This document shows, one piece after another, positions 1-5,913 of a DNA stretch of 9,300 nucleotides. The position numbers and the translations under genes are program-made. How positions within the stretch are numbered: position 1 is the stretch's first letter; each line of letters begins with the position of its first letter. The DNA lies in the NCBI GenBank assembly GCA_020349865.1, contig CP070700.1, positions 3,418,777 to 3,428,076 of the forward strand. The letters are read 5' to 3'. Source of the DNA: Desulfobacteraceae bacterium. GTDB taxonomy: Bacteria > Desulfobacterota > DSM-4660 > Desulfatiglandales > Desulfatiglandaceae. The notes under the pieces were generated by a model, which was given only the letters and a program-made list of their open reading frames with translations, did not search any database and was not told the DNA's origin.

Positions 1-1
1 A

Positions 2-136
2 CGTACGTTGGCAAAGGCACTGCATGTGCACTTAATCCCGGGTAAGTGGACAGGGACCTTTCAATACGATGATCTTAATGGCCAGCGATCCAAAGTAAGG
101 AACAAGAAAAGCAAAACACCTAGCCAAAAAAAATAA
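2..136 (+). CDS. Possible C-terminal tail of an upstream gene (partial)
   Basis: One + frame is open from the window edge to a TAA at 134-136, giving about 44 residues; the other two + frames hit stops by position 45. The visible residues include RTLAKALHVHL followed by a Lys/Arg/Ser-rich end (KKSKTPSQKK). The TLAKALHV stretch resembles the last helix of an XRE-type helix-turn-helix domain (compare 'LAKALGV'), which would suit a small regulator, but the fragment is too short to assign. It ends 72 nt before dctP. It could equally be a chance open frame, since the piece is short and runs off the edge. Confidence 0.3.
   Translation, partial: RTLAKALHVHLIPGKWTGTFQYDDLNGQRSKVRNKKSKTPSQKK
8..24 (+). 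promoter_or_regulatory. Candidate sigma-54 (-24/-12) promoter
   Basis: The sequence TTGGCAAAGGCACTGCA has GG at 10-11 and GC at 22-23 with exactly ten bases between them. It matches most of the TTGGCACG-N4-TTGCW consensus. Transcription would begin near 36 and leave a leader of about 170 nt before dctP. Sigma-54 control of transporter operons is common in Gram-negatives. No activator site is visible because the window starts at base 1, and the site lies inside the possible upstream reading frame, so a chance match is quite possible. Confidence 0.3.
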
Positions 137-140
137 GTGA

Positions 141-200
141 GAAAGGAGGTGAGTGAAATAAGTTTATACCGTTAACATCCAACGTAAACAGAAAGGAGTG
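141..200 (+). promoter_or_regulatory. dctP leader with two similar Shine-Dalgarno sequences
   Basis: GAAAGGAGGTGAG at 141-153 and GAAAGGAGTGAGG at 191-203 are near copies 50 nt apart. The second (AAGGAG at 193-198, ten bases before ATG 209) serves dctP. The first is a stronger anti-SD match but has no convincing start at the normal distance. The nearest GTG (153) is too close and would encode only two codons, and a GTG at 137 in another frame gives a 12-codon frame. It may be a leader-peptide site, a standby ribosome site or a small duplication. Confidence 0.45.
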
Positions 201-208
201 AGGCTATA

Positions 209-1288
209 ATGACAGTAAAAACCAGTTATCTTAAGTATGTCTTTGTTTTTGCCCTCTGTTTTTCCTTCTTAATGCTCTTAACAGCTTCGAGCGAGGCAGG
301 CAAATTCAAAAAAGAGTATAAGATGCAACTTAATGTTCCGGCATCTTTTTATTGGGGCATGGGAGCTACCAAGTTTGCTGAACTGGTAAAGCAGAAGACA
401 AACGGTCAGATCAATGTTAAACCTTACTACAGCAGCGTGCTGTTAAAAGGAGCACAGTTAAAGTCTGCTCAATTAGTCGCCAACGGCGTGATCGACTGTG
501 CTTATGAATCCACCATTAACATATCTCCGGTGATCACGGAGTGCAACCTCTTTTCCTTGCCTTTTTTTATCAACACCTTTGAAAACCTTGATAAAATCGA
601 GCATGGCCAAGCGGGAAAAGCCGTGTTTGAAGCCATGGAGAAAAAGGGGCTTGTTGCTCTTGCCTGGGCCGAAAACGGGTTTCGCCAGGTGACAAACAGC
701 AAACGGGCCATACACATGCCCGAAGATGTAAAAGGCTTAAGACTTCGCGTCGTGGGAAGCCCTATCTTTATTGATATCTTCAGGAAATTAGGCGCTGACC
801 CCGTGAACATGAACTGGGGGGATGCGGTGACTGCCTTTCAACAAGGGGTTGTGGACGGCCAGGAGAATCCCGTGGGCGTGCTTGTCCCGGTACAAATTCA
901 TCAGTACCACAAGTTTGCCACCTTTTGGAACTATCTCGTGGATCCTTTAATCATCTACTGGAACAAGAAAGGATGGAATGCATTTCCCAAGGATATCCAA
1001 AAAGCGATTAAAGAGGCCGCTGAAGAATCAGGCCGTTTCGAAATCGCCCTCTGTCGTGCAGGGCTTGACGGGGATAAGTCGCTTAACATCTTGAAGAATG
1101 AGTTCAATCATACCATGAAGGTCCCGGAACCCGTGAAATGGTTGGAGAGTAAAGGGACGACCGTAACGTTCCTTTCAGGCGAAGAGCGAAATGCCTTTAT
1201 AAATGCCACCAAACCCCTTTATGAAAAATGGGTGCCCAAGATCGGAAACGACCTTTATGAAAAGGCCAAAGCCGATATGGCCAAGTAG
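209..1288 (+). CDS. dctP: TRAP transporter substrate-binding protein, DctP family
   Basis: This is the periplasmic solute receptor of a tripartite ATP-independent periplasmic (TRAP) transporter; it captures a small, usually carboxylate, ligand and delivers it to the DctQM membrane pair. Its 359 residues fit the family. A signal peptide is clear: Lys near the N-terminus, a hydrophobic core at about 10-26, and a likely cut after SSEA (residue 30). Family hallmarks are GLRLRVVGSP (177-184), whose Arg180 aligns with the carboxylate-clamping Arg known in this family, and the WGDAVTAFQQGVVDGQENP block (203-221). ATG 209 is chosen because AAGGAG lies ten bases upstream. The dctQ and dctM genes follow directly. 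A terminator after the stop probably lets the receptor be made in excess of the membrane parts. The ligand cannot be told from sequence; the dehydrogenase genes downstream hint at a 2-oxoacid, lactate or similar acid. Confidence 0.95.
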   Translation: MTVKTSYLKYVFVFALCFSFLMLLTASSEAGKFKKEYKMQLNVPASFYWGMGATKFAELVKQKTNGQINVKPYYSSVLLKGAQLKSAQLVANGVIDCAYESTINISPVITECNLFSLPFFINTFENLDKIEHGQAGKAVFEAMEKKGLVALAWAENGFRQVTNSKRAIHMPEDVKGLRLRVVGSPIFIDIFRKLGADPVNMNWGDAVTAFQQGVVDGQENPVGVLVPVQIHQYHKFATFWNYLVDPLIIYWNKKGWNAFPKDIQKAIKEAAEESGRFEIALCRAGLDGDKSLNILKNEFNHTMKVPEPVKWLESKGTTVTFLSGEERNAFINATKPLYEKWVPKIGNDLYEKAKADMAK

Positions 1289-1301
1289 TGTCTTGAAAAA
1301 G

Positions 1302-1340
1302 AAAGCCCCTGGGAGTTCTCTTATATCCCAGGGGTTTTTT
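1302..1340 (+). terminator. Intrinsic terminator between dctP and dctQ
   Basis: A perfect 9-bp GC-rich stem (CCCCTGGGA at 1306-1314 with TCCCAGGGG at 1326-1334, loop of 11) is followed at once by six T residues (1335-1340) and preceded by an A-rich stretch. This is a textbook Rho-independent terminator. It lies inside the transporter operon, 17 nt after the dctP stop and just before the dctQ SD, so it probably acts as a partial terminator that sets a high binding-protein to permease ratio. Confidence 0.88.
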
Positions 1341-1354
1341 AAAAGGGGAAATGA

Positions 1355-1843
1355 ATGGGCCAAACAAATAAACGTATTAGAATCGATCATTGGCTAGTTG
1401 CCATTCTGCTCTTTTCAATGGCATCCATTGCCTTCATTAATGTCCTCAGCCGTTATCTGTTTCACTTCTCATTTGCAGCAACTGAAGAAATCACCATTAA
1501 CCTCTTTGTCTGGATAACCGTCATCGGTTCCGGAATTGCCTTTGAACGCGGGGGCCAGCTCGGCATGGTCACCCTGTATAATATTTTTCCAAAAAAACTT
1601 AAAAAATTTGTGATCGTTTTTGGTTCAGGATTGAGCGCCATCCTTTTCGTCCTTGTTGACATATACATGATCCAGGCTATTTATGAAGAACTGACCCTCT
1701 TTCATGCAACCTCCGCGGCCCTGGGTATCCCCGTATGGATCTATTATATTGGCGTCCCCGTTTTTTCTGTTTTTGTGTTCGCAGGCATTTACCGAGAGGC
1801 TTCCTCAAAATTGAATGCGCTTAAGGGAAAAAGGGAGAACTAA
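1355..1843 (+). CDS. dctQ: TRAP transporter small membrane subunit, DctQ family
   Basis: This is the small permease subunit of the TRAP transporter, an inner-membrane partner that packs against DctM. Its 162 residues and four hydrophobic segments (about 14-35, 46-64, 85-106 and 126-146) match the family. The motif NVLSRYLFHFSFAATEEI (29-46) corresponds to the conserved 'N-x-x-x-R-Y-x-F ... E-E' signature after helix 1. ATG 1355 follows GGGG at 1345-1348 with six bases of spacing; an ATG at 1351 is in another frame. The SD begins only five bases after the T-tract of the upstream terminator, so read-through and translation could be linked. The stop overlaps the dctM start by one base (TAATG), which suggests translational coupling of the two membrane subunits. 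Confidence 0.92.
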   Translation: MGQTNKRIRIDHWLVAILLFSMASIAFINVLSRYLFHFSFAATEEITINLFVWITVIGSGIAFERGGQLGMVTLYNIFPKKLKKFVIVFGSGLSAILFVLVDIYMIQAIYEELTLFHATSAALGIPVWIYYIGVPVFSVFVFAGIYREASSKLNALKGKREN

Positions 1844-3132
1844 TGGAGATTGTTGTCATCTCATTATTATTCCTCGTGCTCATGGCCTTGGGGCTTCCGA
1901 TTGGGACAGCTCTCGGCATCTCCGCTGTTGTTACCATTTATCAATTTGATCTTGGAATAGGAATGCTGGGGGTAAATTTTTCCTCTGGAATCGCTTCCTT
2001 CCCACTTCTTGCGATCCCGTTTTTCGTTTTGGCTGGAGTGATTCTTGAAAAGGCAGGACTTGCAGCATCTATCGCACATTTTTTTGAGCTTCTGGTCGGA
2101 AAAGCCGTAGGCGGTCTGGCAATGGTTGCCGTTTTTACCTGTATGTTTTGGGGGGCCCTCTCAGGGTCTGGGCCTGCAACCACAGCGGCCGTGGGATTGA
2201 TTCTCCTCGCCCCCATGATCAGGCATGGCTATGACAAACACTTTGCCGGAGCAACCATCGCCAATTCCTCGGACCTGTCTATCATCATACCACCCAGTAT
2301 TGCCTTCATTATATATGGAAACATCACCAGCGTATCGGTAAGCGCCCTTTTTGTGGCAGGTATTTTCCCGGGGCTCCTTACCGGGGCGGGTACAGTCCTT
2401 GTGGCATATCTCATATCAAGAAAAAGGGGCTATAAGGGCGTGGAAAAAAGAGGGACCCCAAAAGAGATCCTCATCGCCCTAAAAAACTCCATATGGGCAA
2501 TCCTAACCCCGGTCATTATTTTGGGGGGCATATATGCGGGTATATTTACGCCTACTGAGGCGGCCGTTGTGGCGGTTTTTTACAGCCTGTTTGTGGCAAT
2601 CTTTATTTACCATTCTATTACATGGCGTGACATGATAAGAATCCTGGTTGATGCCAGTGTCACCAGTTCGGTGATCATGTTCATCGTCGTATTTGCGGGG
2701 ATCTTTACCTGGACAGCATCCGTTATTGGTGTTATCGACTTGGCGGCCAATTTTATTATCAGCATATCACCCAACGCCGCGGTCATGATCATCCTTGTAA
2801 ACTTCTTGCTCCTTGGCCTGGGGATGATCATAGATGCTATCTCCATCTCTTATCTAATAATGCCCATCCTGATACCTGTGTTGGCTGCATTTGGGATTGA
2901 TCCTTTATGGTACGGTGTTATTTTTGTTTGTGCCTTGGCTATCGGCCAGGCAACGCCCCCTGTTGGTGTCAATCTGTTTACTGCAGCCAATTTGGTAAAG
3001 GGTGATTTGGATTCTCTGGCCAAACAGGCGATCCCGTTTGTTATTATGGATGTCGTTGTTTTGATTATTCTTTCCTTATTTCCAATATTGTCCATGTATC
3101 TGCCTGTTCAGGCGGGGTTGTATACGCCATAG
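1843..3132 (+). CDS. dctM: TRAP transporter large membrane subunit, DctM family
   Basis: This is the large permease subunit, which forms the ion-coupled (usually Na+) elevator-type transport path. Its 429 residues are the normal family length and are strongly hydrophobic throughout, consistent with 11-12 membrane segments. Visible family motifs are PFFVLAGVILEKAG (59-72), GALSGSGPATTAAVG (104-118), SIIIPPSIAF (146-155), FTPTEAAV (235-242), GMIIDAISI (327-335) and IGQATPPVGVNLF (367-379). The PPS, TPTEA and TPPVG blocks correspond to helix-break regions that bind ion and substrate in studied TRAP transporters. ATG 1843 shares its A with the dctQ stop codon and has AAGGGAG at 1831-1837. One small variation is SSDLSIIIPP where many relatives have G-x-L-G-x-L-I-P-P. 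Confidence 0.95.
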   Translation: MEIVVISLLFLVLMALGLPIGTALGISAVVTIYQFDLGIGMLGVNFSSGIASFPLLAIPFFVLAGVILEKAGLAASIAHFFELLVGKAVGGLAMVAVFTCMFWGALSGSGPATTAAVGLILLAPMIRHGYDKHFAGATIANSSDLSIIIPPSIAFIIYGNITSVSVSALFVAGIFPGLLTGAGTVLVAYLISRKRGYKGVEKRGTPKEILIALKNSIWAILTPVIILGGIYAGIFTPTEAAVVAVFYSLFVAIFIYHSITWRDMIRILVDASVTSSVIMFIVVFAGIFTWTASVIGVIDLAANFIISISPNAAVMIILVNFLLLGLGMIIDAISISYLIMPILIPVLAAFGIDPLWYGVIFVCALAIGQATPPVGVNLFTAANLVKGDLDSLAKQAIPFVIMDVVVLIILSLFPILSMYLPVQAGLYTP

Positions 3133-3190
3133 AAGAAATCCTTGTGTTTGAAGTGCCTAAAATGCCAAAAATCGAGTTCAGGTAAATAGG

Positions 3191-3673
3191 ATGAGCACAA
3201 CCGTTTCGGAAGGACATATGGGAAAAGTGGTTATGATCAGAGTGCTCCCCGGATCTGACATCATTGAAGGGATAGAGGACTCGTGCAAGCGTTTTGATAT
3301 AAAAAGTGGTGCCATTACCTTTTGCATTGGTAGCCTTAAGAGGGCCTCCATTTTGATCGCAGTTCCTTTGCAGAACAAAATTGGTGCCGGTTACGGCAAC
3401 CCAATGGACTTTGATGGCCCTCTGGAATTTCTCGGTGGTCAGGGTTCCATCGGCCAGGAAGAAGATGAGAGCCTCTTCATCCATATGCACGGTATGCTGA
3501 GCGATAAAGAGGGAAACATTCACGGGGGTCACCTGATTAAAGGGAAAAATCCGGTATTGATCACCTGTGAAATCATGATTAACGAGGTGAAAGGGGTGCG
3601 GATGATCCGCACTTATGATCCTGAGATAGATATGAAGGTGCTCACACCGACTCCCCCGAGCGGCACGAATTGA
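3191..3673 (+). CDS. PCC/DUF296-domain protein
   Basis: This is a 160-residue protein spanning one PCC (plants and prokaryotes conserved, DUF296) domain. The clearest signature is FIHMHGMLSDKEGNIHGGHL (96-115), holding His98, His100, His111 and His114; the HxH and GGHL elements are the family's conserved, likely metal-binding residues, followed by CEI at 126-128. In plants the domain occurs in AT-hook DNA-binding proteins, but bacterial single-domain members have no settled function. This one has no AT-hook, signal peptide or membrane segment, so it is probably cytoplasmic. It begins 58 nt after dctM and may be co-transcribed. The start is uncertain: ATG 3191 has only a weak AGG upstream, while ATG 3218 (residue 10) is preceded by GGAAGGA at 3208-3214, which is rather close. 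Either start keeps the domain whole. Confidence 0.82.
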   Translation: MSTTVSEGHMGKVVMIRVLPGSDIIEGIEDSCKRFDIKSGAITFCIGSLKRASILIAVPLQNKIGAGYGNPMDFDGPLEFLGGQGSIGQEEDESLFIHMHGMLSDKEGNIHGGHLIKGKNPVLITCEIMINEVKGVRMIRTYDPEIDMKVLTPTPPSGTN

Positions 3674-3680
3674 GCCATTC

Positions 3681-3770
3681 GGCCCCGAGAATTTTCGACG
3701 AGCTCAAGTCGAGCCGCTCATGGCCGAGAGGCTCGCCGACAAGCCTCGTCGCGGGCTCGCAATGACCGTC
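3681..3770. repeat. GC-rich inverted-repeat element, intergenic
   Basis: This stretch folds into a long imperfect hairpin. CGACGAG (3696-3702) pairs with CTCGTCG (3745-3751), and inside it GTCGAGCC (3708-3715) pairs with GGCTC and GAC around 3729-3740 with a three-base bulge. There is no T-tract, so it is not a standard terminator. The GCTCGCAATGAC end (3755-3766) and the TTCGACGAGCTCA start (3694-3706) resemble widespread intergenic repeats I remember from many environmental genomes ('GTCATTGCGAG' and 'TTCGACAAGCTCA' types). That family link is recollection and was not searched. Confidence 0.5.
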
Positions 3771-3826
3771 CATAAGACTTTTTACGAAACCATCAAAGTT
3801 ATTTTATAAACCGCAGGATATCAAAC

Positions 3827-3867
3827 ATGGAATAATGAATGTCGAAGGAAAAAATTTATCATTCCAT
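3827..3867. repeat. Imperfect inverted repeat upstream of the dehydrogenase operon
   Basis: ATGGAATAATGAA (3827-3839) and TTTATCATTCCAT (3855-3867) are inverted copies matching at 11 of 13 positions across a 15-nt spacer. It lies 75-115 nt before the E1 alpha start. It could be a regulator-binding dyad, but the GGAATAATGAATGTCGAAGG wording also resembles AT-rich interspersed repeats I recall from Desulfobacterota-like genomes. The sequence does not decide between these. The rest of the 268-nt gap shows no gene. Confidence 0.4.
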
Positions 3868-3894
3868 ATTCAAGATGCCAATGGTCTGATGTTG

Positions 3895-3911
3895 TTCGCC
3901 TGAAAGGCGAA
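3895..3911 (+). promoter_or_regulatory. Small hairpin in the E1 alpha 5' leader
   Basis: TTCGCC (3895-3900) and GGCGAA (3906-3911) form a 6-bp stem with a 5-nt loop, ending 15 nt before the GAGGGG SD (3927-3932) of the E1 alpha gene. It has no T-tract. It could be an operator half-site pair or a leader structure; no regulator can be named. Confidence 0.35.
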
Positions 3912-3941
3912 GGAGTTAAATCTGGTGAGGGGATAAAACAA

Positions 3942-4910
3942 GTGAAAACAAACAAAAAAGAAAAATTATCTCTTTTAAAACAAATGCTTTTGGTTCGGGC
4001 CTTTGAGGAAAAGGCAGGAGAACTCTTCCAGCAAAATCTTATTCCAGGCTTTATTCATCTATCCATTGGGGAGGAGGCCTCATCTGTCGGGACCTGTTCC
4101 GTGCTTCGCGAAGATGACTATGTGGCCAGTACCCATCGCGGGCACGGTCACCTTATTGCAAAGGGAGCCGATCCAAAGTTGATGTTTGCAGAGCTTTTAG
4201 GAAAGGCTACCGGCTACTGCAAAGGCAAGGGGGGTTCCATGCATATTGCCGATTTCACTATAGGCATCCTTGGTGCCAATGGTGTGGTTGGCGGTGGTTT
4301 CCCTATTATCGTCGGGGCAGGCCTTTCCATCAAACTCAGGAAGACCGATCAGGTGGGAATCGTATTCTTTGGAGACGGCGCATCCAACAGGGGAACATTT
4401 CATGAGGCTGCCAATATGGCGGCAATCTGGAAACTCCCTGTTGTATTTGTTTGCGAGAATAATCTCTATGCGTCCACAACACCTGCAGATTATTCTCTTT
4501 CAGGCGGCTCAGTGGCCGGACGCGCCTCTTCATATGGCATGCCCGGTTATGTCACAGATGGAAACAATATCCTGGATGTGAGAAAGATGGTAGGTGAGGC
4601 GGTCAAAAGGGCCAGAGATGGAAAGGGACCAAGTATTGTCGAGAACAAGACATACCGGTATCGTGGGCATTTTGAGGGAGACCCTCAAAAGTACAGGTCC
4701 CAAAAGGAGATCGATGCGTTTAGAAGAAAAAGCGATCCAATTGAGCTTTTTAGAAACATTTTGAAAAAAGAGGGAACACTTTCCGATAAGCTGTACGAGG
4801 ATCTAAGACAAGAGGCAGGAAATATCATAGAAGAGGCAGTGGTATACGCCCAGAAGGCCCCCCTTCCAAGACCGGAGGACGCTTTGGAAGACCTCTTTGT
4901 TAATCCCTGA
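3942..4910 (+). CDS. 2-oxoacid/acetoin dehydrogenase E1 component, alpha subunit
   Basis: This is the thiamine-diphosphate-binding alpha subunit of an alpha2beta2 E1, which decarboxylates a 2-oxoacid (or cleaves acetoin) and passes the acyl unit to the E2 lipoyl arm. Its 322 residues are normal for bacterial pyruvate/acetoin-type E1 alpha. The ThDP/Mg signature runs from GDG (144-146) to NN (173-174). Other family blocks are GEEASSVG (43-50), STHRGHGH (63-70), KGKGGSMHIAD (94-104) and YRYRGHFEGDPQ (238-249). The GHFEGD wording is what I associate with acetoin dehydrogenase AcoA-like proteins more than with classical PdhA, but pyruvate is equally possible. It starts at GTG 3942, with GAGGGG at 3927-3932 and nine bases of spacing; the internal ATG at residue 15 lacks an SD. 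It is the first gene of a four-gene operon. Confidence 0.93.
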   Translation: MKTNKKEKLSLLKQMLLVRAFEEKAGELFQQNLIPGFIHLSIGEEASSVGTCSVLREDDYVASTHRGHGHLIAKGADPKLMFAELLGKATGYCKGKGGSMHIADFTIGILGANGVVGGGFPIIVGAGLSIKLRKTDQVGIVFFGDGASNRGTFHEAANMAAIWKLPVVFVCENNLYASTTPADYSLSGGSVAGRASSYGMPGYVTDGNNILDVRKMVGEAVKRARDGKGPSIVENKTYRYRGHFEGDPQKYRSQKEIDAFRRKSDPIELFRNILKKEGTLSDKLYEDLRQEAGNIIEEAVVYAQKAPLPRPEDALEDLFVNP

Positions 4911-4921
4911 AGGAGTAGATA

Positions 4922-5902
4922 ATGACCGATAGAAACATATCATGTACCGAGGCACTGGCTGAGGCCTTGGGTGAAGAGATGGAAAGAGACGAAACAATTT
5001 TTATTATTGGGGAAGATCTTACGGCCCACGATGGAATCTTTGGACAGTTTAAGGGGCTTAATCAGCGATACCCCGGCAGGGTCATTGATACGCCCATATC
5101 AGAGACGGCCATTGTGGGTGCAGGCGTGGGTGCGGCCTTAACCGGTATGAGGCCTCTTGTGGATCTGCACTTCGCTGATTTTTTTACCACTGCCATGGAT
5201 GAAATTGTCAACCAGACAGCCAAGATTCGCTACATGTTCGGGGGGCAGGCCAGAATCCCACTCGTCATCTGGGCCCCGGATGGTGGTGGTCTCTCTGCTG
5301 CGGCTCATCACTCCCAATCACTGGAAAACTGGTTTGTCCATACCCCGGGGCTTAAGGTGGTCGTGCCTTCAGAACCAGCGGATGTCAAAGGTCTCATCAA
5401 GACCGCCATCAGAGACGACGACCCTGTCATCTTCTTTCAGCACAAAAAACTATTTGCCCAAACCGGACCGGTACCGGAAGAAGAATATGTCATCCCGCTT
5501 GGCCAAGCCGCTATCAAGAGAAAGGGGAAAGATATTACCCTTATCACCTATTCCAGGATGACCTATCTGTCCCTGGAGGCAGCCGATCAACTGGCAAAAG
5601 AGGGGATCGATGTGGAAATTGTTGATCTGAGAACATTAAAACCCCTTGACTTTGATCTCATTGCCGAGTCTGTGAAAAAGACCAATAACGTGCTTATTGC
5701 GCATGAGGCCTGTCTGACGGGCGGCTTCGGTGGGGAGATAGCCGCCACGATAGGGCAAGAACTTTTTGATTATTTGGATGCCCCTGTCACAAGTATCGGG
5801 GCCAAAGATGTCCCCATTCCATTCAGTCCGGTTATGGAGAATTTTGTTCTGCCACAGATGAGCGATATTGTTGAGGGGGTTAAAAGGGTTCTTAACCGGT
5901 AG
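4922..5902 (+). CDS. 2-oxoacid/acetoin dehydrogenase E1 component, beta subunit
   Basis: This is the beta subunit of the E1 heterotetramer; it completes the ThDP site at the alpha-beta interface and contributes to E2 docking. Its 326 residues are the usual length. Recognisable blocks are IGEDLTAHDGIFGQFKGL (29-46), DTPISETAIVGAGVGAA (56-72) with Glu61 aligning to the Glu that activates the thiazolium cofactor, the HHSQSLENWFVHTPGLKVV segment (129-147) with the active-site His region, VDLRTLKPLD (234-243) in the C-terminal transketolase domain, and HEACLTGGFGGEIAA (261-275). ATG 4922 follows AAGGAG at 4910-4915, which overlaps the last base of the E1 alpha stop codon; the 11-nt gap suggests coupled translation. 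The protein appears intact, with no missing catalytic element seen. Confidence 0.94.
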   Translation: MTDRNISCTEALAEALGEEMERDETIFIIGEDLTAHDGIFGQFKGLNQRYPGRVIDTPISETAIVGAGVGAALTGMRPLVDLHFADFFTTAMDEIVNQTAKIRYMFGGQARIPLVIWAPDGGGLSAAAHHSQSLENWFVHTPGLKVVVPSEPADVKGLIKTAIRDDDPVIFFQHKKLFAQTGPVPEEEYVIPLGQAAIKRKGKDITLITYSRMTYLSLEAADQLAKEGIDVEIVDLRTLKPLDFDLIAESVKKTNNVLIAHEACLTGGFGGEIAATIGQELFDYLDAPVTSIGAKDVPIPFSPVMENFVLPQMSDIVEGVKRVLNR

Positions 5903-5906
5903 GAGG
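5901..5906 (+). promoter_or_regulatory. Shine-Dalgarno that fixes the E2 start
   Basis: AGGAGG overlaps the E1 beta stop codon. It is only one base before a GTG at 5908 but seven bases before ATG 5914, so ATG 5914 is the likely start. Confidence 0.8.
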
Positions 5907-5913
5907 CGTGTAT

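Noticed and set aside
3065..3532. 155-residue open frame on the minus strand over dctM end and the PCC gene
   Set aside because: It lies opposite two well-supported genes, has no recognisable domain, and its sequence looks like antisense translation.
5157..5561. 134-residue + strand frame inside E1 beta
   Set aside because: It is the alternative frame of a confident E1 beta gene; its composition (many Ser, Arg, Pro) and lack of any domain mark it as a shadow.
5908..5913. GTG 5908 as the start of E2
   Set aside because: It is one base from AGGAGG; ATG 5914 has correct spacing and begins the lipoyl domain normally.
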